Source: JANNOG01 sp050329415 (GTDB lineage Bacteria; Actinomycetota; Actinomycetes; Actinomycetales; JBBAYJ01). From it: 17,506 nt of DNA. The position numbers and the translations under genes are program-made. Location: NCBI GenBank assembly GCA_050329415.1, contig JBHJOS010000164.1, positions 1 to 17,506 on the forward strand, in the 5' to 3' direction. This document shows, in pieces, positions 15,046 through 17,506 of the stretch. Position 1 is the stretch's first letter; each line of letters starts with the position of its first letter. The notes under the pieces were generated by a model. It made no database searches. It was not told the DNA's origin and saw only the letters and a list, made by a program, of their open reading frames with translations.

Positions 15046-15441
15046 ATGCGTGAGCGCGCAGCGCACATGGAGGCGCAGATCGACTCCATGATGGACGAGT
15101 ACCGACGGCTCCGGGAGAACCTGGACGCCATGCAGTCGGAACTGGTGAAGATTCAGTCGACCGCCTATTCGGAGGACGGTCACGTGGTGGTGACCGTCGG
15201 CCCTCGTGGGCACCTTTTGGGTATCCGCATCGACCCCGTGGTCAACCGCCGACCGAACACCGAGCAGCTGAGCGCCTCGATCATGGAGGCGGTGGAAGCC
15301 GCCGCCGCCGTGGCCGCCGAGCAGGTCGCAGAGATCACGGAGAGATACGCGCCCGGAGCATTCCGACACGAGGAGCTCGGTGAATTCGACTTCTCCAGTC
15401 TGCTGACCCGCCACGACACCGAACTGCTGGGCAGGGAGTGA
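15046..15441 (+). CDS. YbaB/EbfC-family nucleoid-associated-like protein (131 aa)
   Basis: The ATG at 15046 has AAGGAGGA six bases upstream. The protein has the YbaB/EbfC layout: an N-terminal helix (about 3-38), a central beta section (AYSEDGHVVVTVGPRGHLLGIRI, residues 40-62) where the family forms its dimeric sheet, and a second long Ala-rich helix (about 72-102). The C-terminal tail of about 30 residues is an addition to the core. YbaB proteins bind DNA as dimers. A related protein, EspL, is encoded in mycobacterial ESX-1 loci, and such genes recur beside actinobacterial T7SS substrates. Here it overlaps or abuts the next gene and heads an apparent operon with a WXG100-like protein and a CpnT-like protein. 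Whether it acts on DNA or as a substrate chaperone cannot be told from sequence. Confidence 0.85.
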   Translation: MRERAAHMEAQIDSMMDEYRRLRENLDAMQSELVKIQSTAYSEDGHVVVTVGPRGHLLGIRIDPVVNRRPNTEQLSASIMEAVEAAAAVAAEQVAEITERYAPGAFRHEELGEFDFSSLLTRHDTELLGRE

Positions 15442-15446
15442 CGACG

Positions 15447-16004
15447 ATGGCCAGAGGACACTCACAGCCGGGGCAGGAGACCAGCGAGTCGGGGACCACC
15501 GAGCCGGGGACCCCGGGGTCGGGGACCACCGAGCCAGGGACCACCGAGCCAGGGACCCCAGGGTCGGGGCCGTGCGAGTTCTGCCACGGTCACCACGATC
15601 CGTCCGTCCACACCGTTCAGGACTCGGTCGGTGGTGGCAGCAGCAGCGAAGACCCGGGAGGGTCGGGCATCGAGGTCGACGTCTACGTGGAGGTGGACGA
15701 CCTCGCACTCGCCGGGCGCCGCCTATTCGCAGCCGGCGACAGCTTGGACGAGCGGTTACGGGCGTGCTTGTCCCGGGTCCACGGACTCGAGGCGCTCCGG
15801 CCGGCGGGCGACGACGAGACGGGCCGGGCTTTCCACACCGGCTACGACCCCGGCTCCACAACCGTGTGCCGCTCGTTGACCGACATCCCGCTCGCCTACA
15901 AGGTCCACGGGGTCGCCGTGCAAGGGGCCGCCAAGGCTTACGCAGACACCGACGACGCCGCCGCCGCGGGCACGGCGGTCTTCCACGGCGTCTGGGGGAC
16001 GTAG
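15447..16004 (+). CDS. WXG100-like T7SS-associated protein with Pro-Gly repeats and Cys/His cluster (185 aa)
   Basis: Start ATG 15447 has AGGGAG eight bases upstream; an alternative GTG at 15438 overlaps the previous stop as GTGA. The protein begins MARGHSQPGQETSES. Residues 14-41 are tandem TTEPG and TPGSG repeats. Residues 43-50 read C-E-F-C-H-G-H-H, a possible zinc-binding cluster (C43, C46, H49, H50, perhaps H55). Residues about 76-180 are helical with TGRAFHTGYDPG (125-136), a pattern I associate with WXG100-like proteins encoded directly before actinobacterial polymorphic toxins. Three further cysteines lie in this part or near it. A chaperone or co-secreted partner role for the following CpnT-like protein is inferred from position. 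The metal site is a guess from spacing alone. A hairpin follows the stop. Confidence 0.8.
   Translation: MARGHSQPGQETSESGTTEPGTPGSGTTEPGTTEPGTPGSGPCEFCHGHHDPSVHTVQDSVGGGSSSEDPGGSGIEVDVYVEVDDLALAGRRLFAAGDSLDERLRACLSRVHGLEALRPAGDDETGRAFHTGYDPGSTTVCRSLTDIPLAYKVHGVAVQGAAKAYADTDDAAAAGTAVFHGVWGT
15487..15570. repeat. 15-bp tandem repeats coding Thr-Thr-Glu-Pro-Gly and Thr-Pro-Gly-Ser-Gly
   Basis: The unit GGGACCACCGAGCC recurs at about 15492, 15522 and 15537, interleaved with GGGACCCCGGGGTC or GGGACCCCAGGGTC. The result is a short Pro-Gly linker at the N-terminus of the WXG100-like protein. Unit length keeps the reading frame. Confidence 0.8.
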
Positions 16005-16006
16005 CG

Positions 16007-16042
16007 CGGCGGGGCCTCTCCGCGCACGGAGAGGCCCCGCCG
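16007..16042. terminator. 16-bp perfect hairpin after the WXG100-like gene
   Basis: Arms 16007-16022 and 16027-16042 are perfectly complementary with a 4-base loop (CGCA). It begins three bases after the TAG stop and ends 40 bp before the CpnT-like start, without a T-tract. It may terminate the upstream pair or act as an attenuator that lowers expression of the downstream gene. Confidence 0.75.
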
Positions 16043-16082
16043 TGGGGGAGTCGGGGAGACATGTCGGGAGGAGGTCGAGACC

Positions 16083-17506
16083 ATGGCGCTGGAGTTGCCG
16101 TCCGGGCTCGACGCTGCCGTCACCGCGGTCCTCGGCAGCGACTGGCCCGACGGCAACGAGGACCGCCTGTTCGACCTCGGCGAGGCCTGGATCGAGGTCG
16201 TCACGTCGCTCTACGAGAGCATGGGCGACTTCTACGGCGCAGACGGTGAGATCAGAGCCGCCTGGATAGGCGGGGCTGCCTCGGAGGCCTTCGCCGGCTC
16301 GTTCGAGAAACTCAACGGCGAGAACGGACCACTCATTCAGTCGGCGAACGCGGCGACCGAGCTGTCGACCATGTCGTTCGACACCGGGGTCGACATTCAG
16401 CACGCCAAGTACGTCATGATCTTAGAATTGATCATGCTTGCCTACGAGATCGCCATGGCGATCTACACCGCGTTCTTTACCGGTGGCGCCACCGTCGCAG
16501 CCATCGCCGGCCTCAAAGAGGCGAGCAAGCTGGTGATCAAGAAGGCCGTGAAGGAGCTGGTCGAGGCAGTGGCCCAGCGGGGGCTGAAGAAGGCACTCAC
16601 CGAGGGACTGCAACAAGCCGGGAAGATCGCCGCTTCGCAGGCGCGGGGAATGGTGACCAAGCAGGCCGCCATCAGCCTGACGAAGACCGTGGTCACGGAA
16701 GGCGCCCAAGAGGTCGTCGAAGAGGTCGGCATGGACCTCGTCGCTCAGGCCGCACAGATCGGGCAGGGTACCCGGGGCGGCTTCGACGGAGGCTCCCTCG
16801 CCGACTCTGCGAGGGGCGGCGCCGCGGGAGGGGCAGGTGCCGGGGCGTTCGTTGCCGGCACCCGTCGTCGGGGTCGTGACGGTGAACTGCTGAGCGGAGG
16901 CGATCACAATCCCCTGACGAACACCGCGGGCGGCCTCGCCACTGAGGTGGGAGCTGAGGTCGCCGGGGAAGCGGGTGCGGCCGGCGCGTTCGGGCAGCCC
17001 CTGGATCTGGACGACATGGGCGGCGCCGCTGGGTCCGGCGCGATCAGTGGCGGCGCGACCGCAGGACCGAACGCGATCACCGACATGAAGACTCACCTTG
17101 CGTCCGGCAGCGGGCCGACCGTGCCGAGCACCGGGCCGACCGTGCCGAGCACCGGGCCGACTGGCACTCGCGACACAAACGGCGGGGCCGATCCAGGCGA
17201 CGTCGGGGTGGACACAGGGACGTTCGGGCCCGGCGCCGGGCCGACCGCCAACGGAGCCGGCGGCCACGCTCCGAGCACCCCCGCCACCACGACCCCCACC
17301 ACCCCCACAGGCACCACCCCCGGGGCGAGCACCCCGGGCACCACCCCCGGCACCACCCCCGAGGCGAGCACCCCCGGCACCACCACCCCGGGCACCACCC
17401 CCGGCACCACCACCCCCGGGGCAAGCACCCCCGGCACCACCACCCCCGGCACCACCCCCAGCACCACCACCCCCGGCACCACCACCCCCGGCACCGCCAC
17501 CCCCGG
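16083..17506 (+). CDS. CpnT-like WXG100-domain protein, probable polymorphic toxin (3' end outside window)
   Basis: ATG 16083 has GGGAGGAGG eight bases upstream; 474 codons are open to the right edge. Residues 1-105 match the N-terminal domain of CpnT-like proteins: WPDGNEDRLFDLGEAW (21-36) and a canonical W-I-G at 61-63 followed by GAASEAF. Residues about 108-145 are hydrophobic, possibly membrane-inserting. Residues about 145-230 are amphipathic helices ending GAQEVVEEVGMDLVAQA. Residues about 230-330 are Gly/Ala-rich with glycine-zipper character. Residues 343-360 hold a 7-residue repeat (GPTVPST), and from about 396 a Thr-Pro-Gly linker runs to the edge. In this architecture the variable C-terminal effector follows the linker, so an enzymatic toxin domain and an immunity gene are expected beyond the window; this is inference. 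T7SS export through the neighbouring machinery is likely. Confidence 0.85.
   Translation, partial: MALELPSGLDAAVTAVLGSDWPDGNEDRLFDLGEAWIEVVTSLYESMGDFYGADGEIRAAWIGGAASEAFAGSFEKLNGENGPLIQSANAATELSTMSFDTGVDIQHAKYVMILELIMLAYEIAMAIYTAFFTGGATVAAIAGLKEASKLVIKKAVKELVEAVAQRGLKKALTEGLQQAGKIAASQARGMVTKQAAISLTKTVVTEGAQEVVEEVGMDLVAQAAQIGQGTRGGFDGGSLADSARGGAAGGAGAGAFVAGTRRRGRDGELLSGGDHNPLTNTAGGLATEVGAEVAGEAGAAGAFGQPLDLDDMGGAAGSGAISGGATAGPNAITDMKTHLASGSGPTVPSTGPTVPSTGPTGTRDTNGGADPGDVGVDTGTFGPGAGPTANGAGGHAPSTPATTTPTTPTGTTPGASTPGTTPGTTPEASTPGTTTPGTTPGTTTPGASTPGTTTPGTTPSTTTPGTTTPGTATP
17111..17162. repeat. 21-bp tandem repeat (Gly-Pro-Thr-Val-Pro-Ser-Thr coding)
   Basis: The 21-bp unit at 17111-17131 is repeated exactly at 17132-17152 and followed by a partial third copy. 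It lies in the disordered region of the CpnT-like protein before the longer Thr-Pro-Gly array. Confidence 0.85.
17281..17506. repeat. Thr-Pro-Gly microsatellite-like linker repeats, continuing past the right edge
   Basis: Interleaved 12- and 15-bp units encode TTPG, TTTPG and ASTPG, continuing to the last base. The plus strand is C/A-rich with very few T, so the opposite strand has closely spaced G-runs with short loops. All units are multiples of three bases. The full array length is not visible. Confidence 0.88.

Noticed and set aside
14791..16062. Upstream extension of the mycosin frame to 16062
   Set aside because: It is antisense to the YbaB-like and WXG100-like genes. The signal peptide begins shortly after the ATG at 14790, which has AGGAGG upstream.

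Overview
The window is very GC-rich DNA from an actinomycete. It carries most of an actinobacterial type VII (ESX/T7SS) secretion locus: a full-length EccC ATPase, EccD, EccB, a two-gene Esx-like pair, a mycosin, a YbaB-like protein and several larger WXG100-related proteins. No EccE, EccA or EspG is visible. This is the reduced gene set usual outside Mycobacterium, so a non-mycobacterial actinomycete (for example a Pseudonocardiales-type organism) is likely. I cannot name the genus from the sequence.

Layout. Positions 1 to 9394 form a leftward series: eccC, then a 782-residue WXG protein with a collagen-like repeat tail, then a 191-residue helical protein, a 148-residue protein, and a long Ala/Ser/Pro-rich protein that runs off the left edge. 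The last of these is open across 1806 bases and is complete at its start only. Two junctions use GTGA stop/start overlaps, which suggests translational coupling. A 147-bp divergent region separates eccC from the rightward eccD-eccB pair. Next come two small Esx-like genes with their own candidate promoter (12571 to 13303), ending at a strong hairpin. The mycosin gene converges on this hairpin from the right (14790 to 13450). To its right, divergently transcribed, lie a YbaB/EbfC-like gene, a WXG100-like gene with a Cys/His cluster, a 16-bp-stem hairpin, and a CpnT-like gene. The CpnT-like gene runs off the right edge inside a Thr-Pro-Gly repeat linker.

How the genes could work together (inference from families): EccB, EccC, EccD and the mycosin would form the membrane channel. 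The Esx pair and the larger WXG100-related proteins are candidate substrates or substrate chaperones, and the right-hand CpnT-like protein has the architecture of a polymorphic toxin whose effector domain lies outside the window.

The most unusual point is the mycosin. It keeps the signal peptide, fold landmarks and C-terminal membrane anchor, but all three subtilisin catalytic residues are replaced at the aligned positions (Asp to Ser96, His to Leu133, Ser to Ala297), and the oxyanion Asn also appears lost. It therefore looks like a natural pseudoprotease. Other notable points are Esx-like proteins without a canonical W-x-G, and four proteins in one locus carrying different Pro-Gly tandem repeats, all built of units whose length is a multiple of three.
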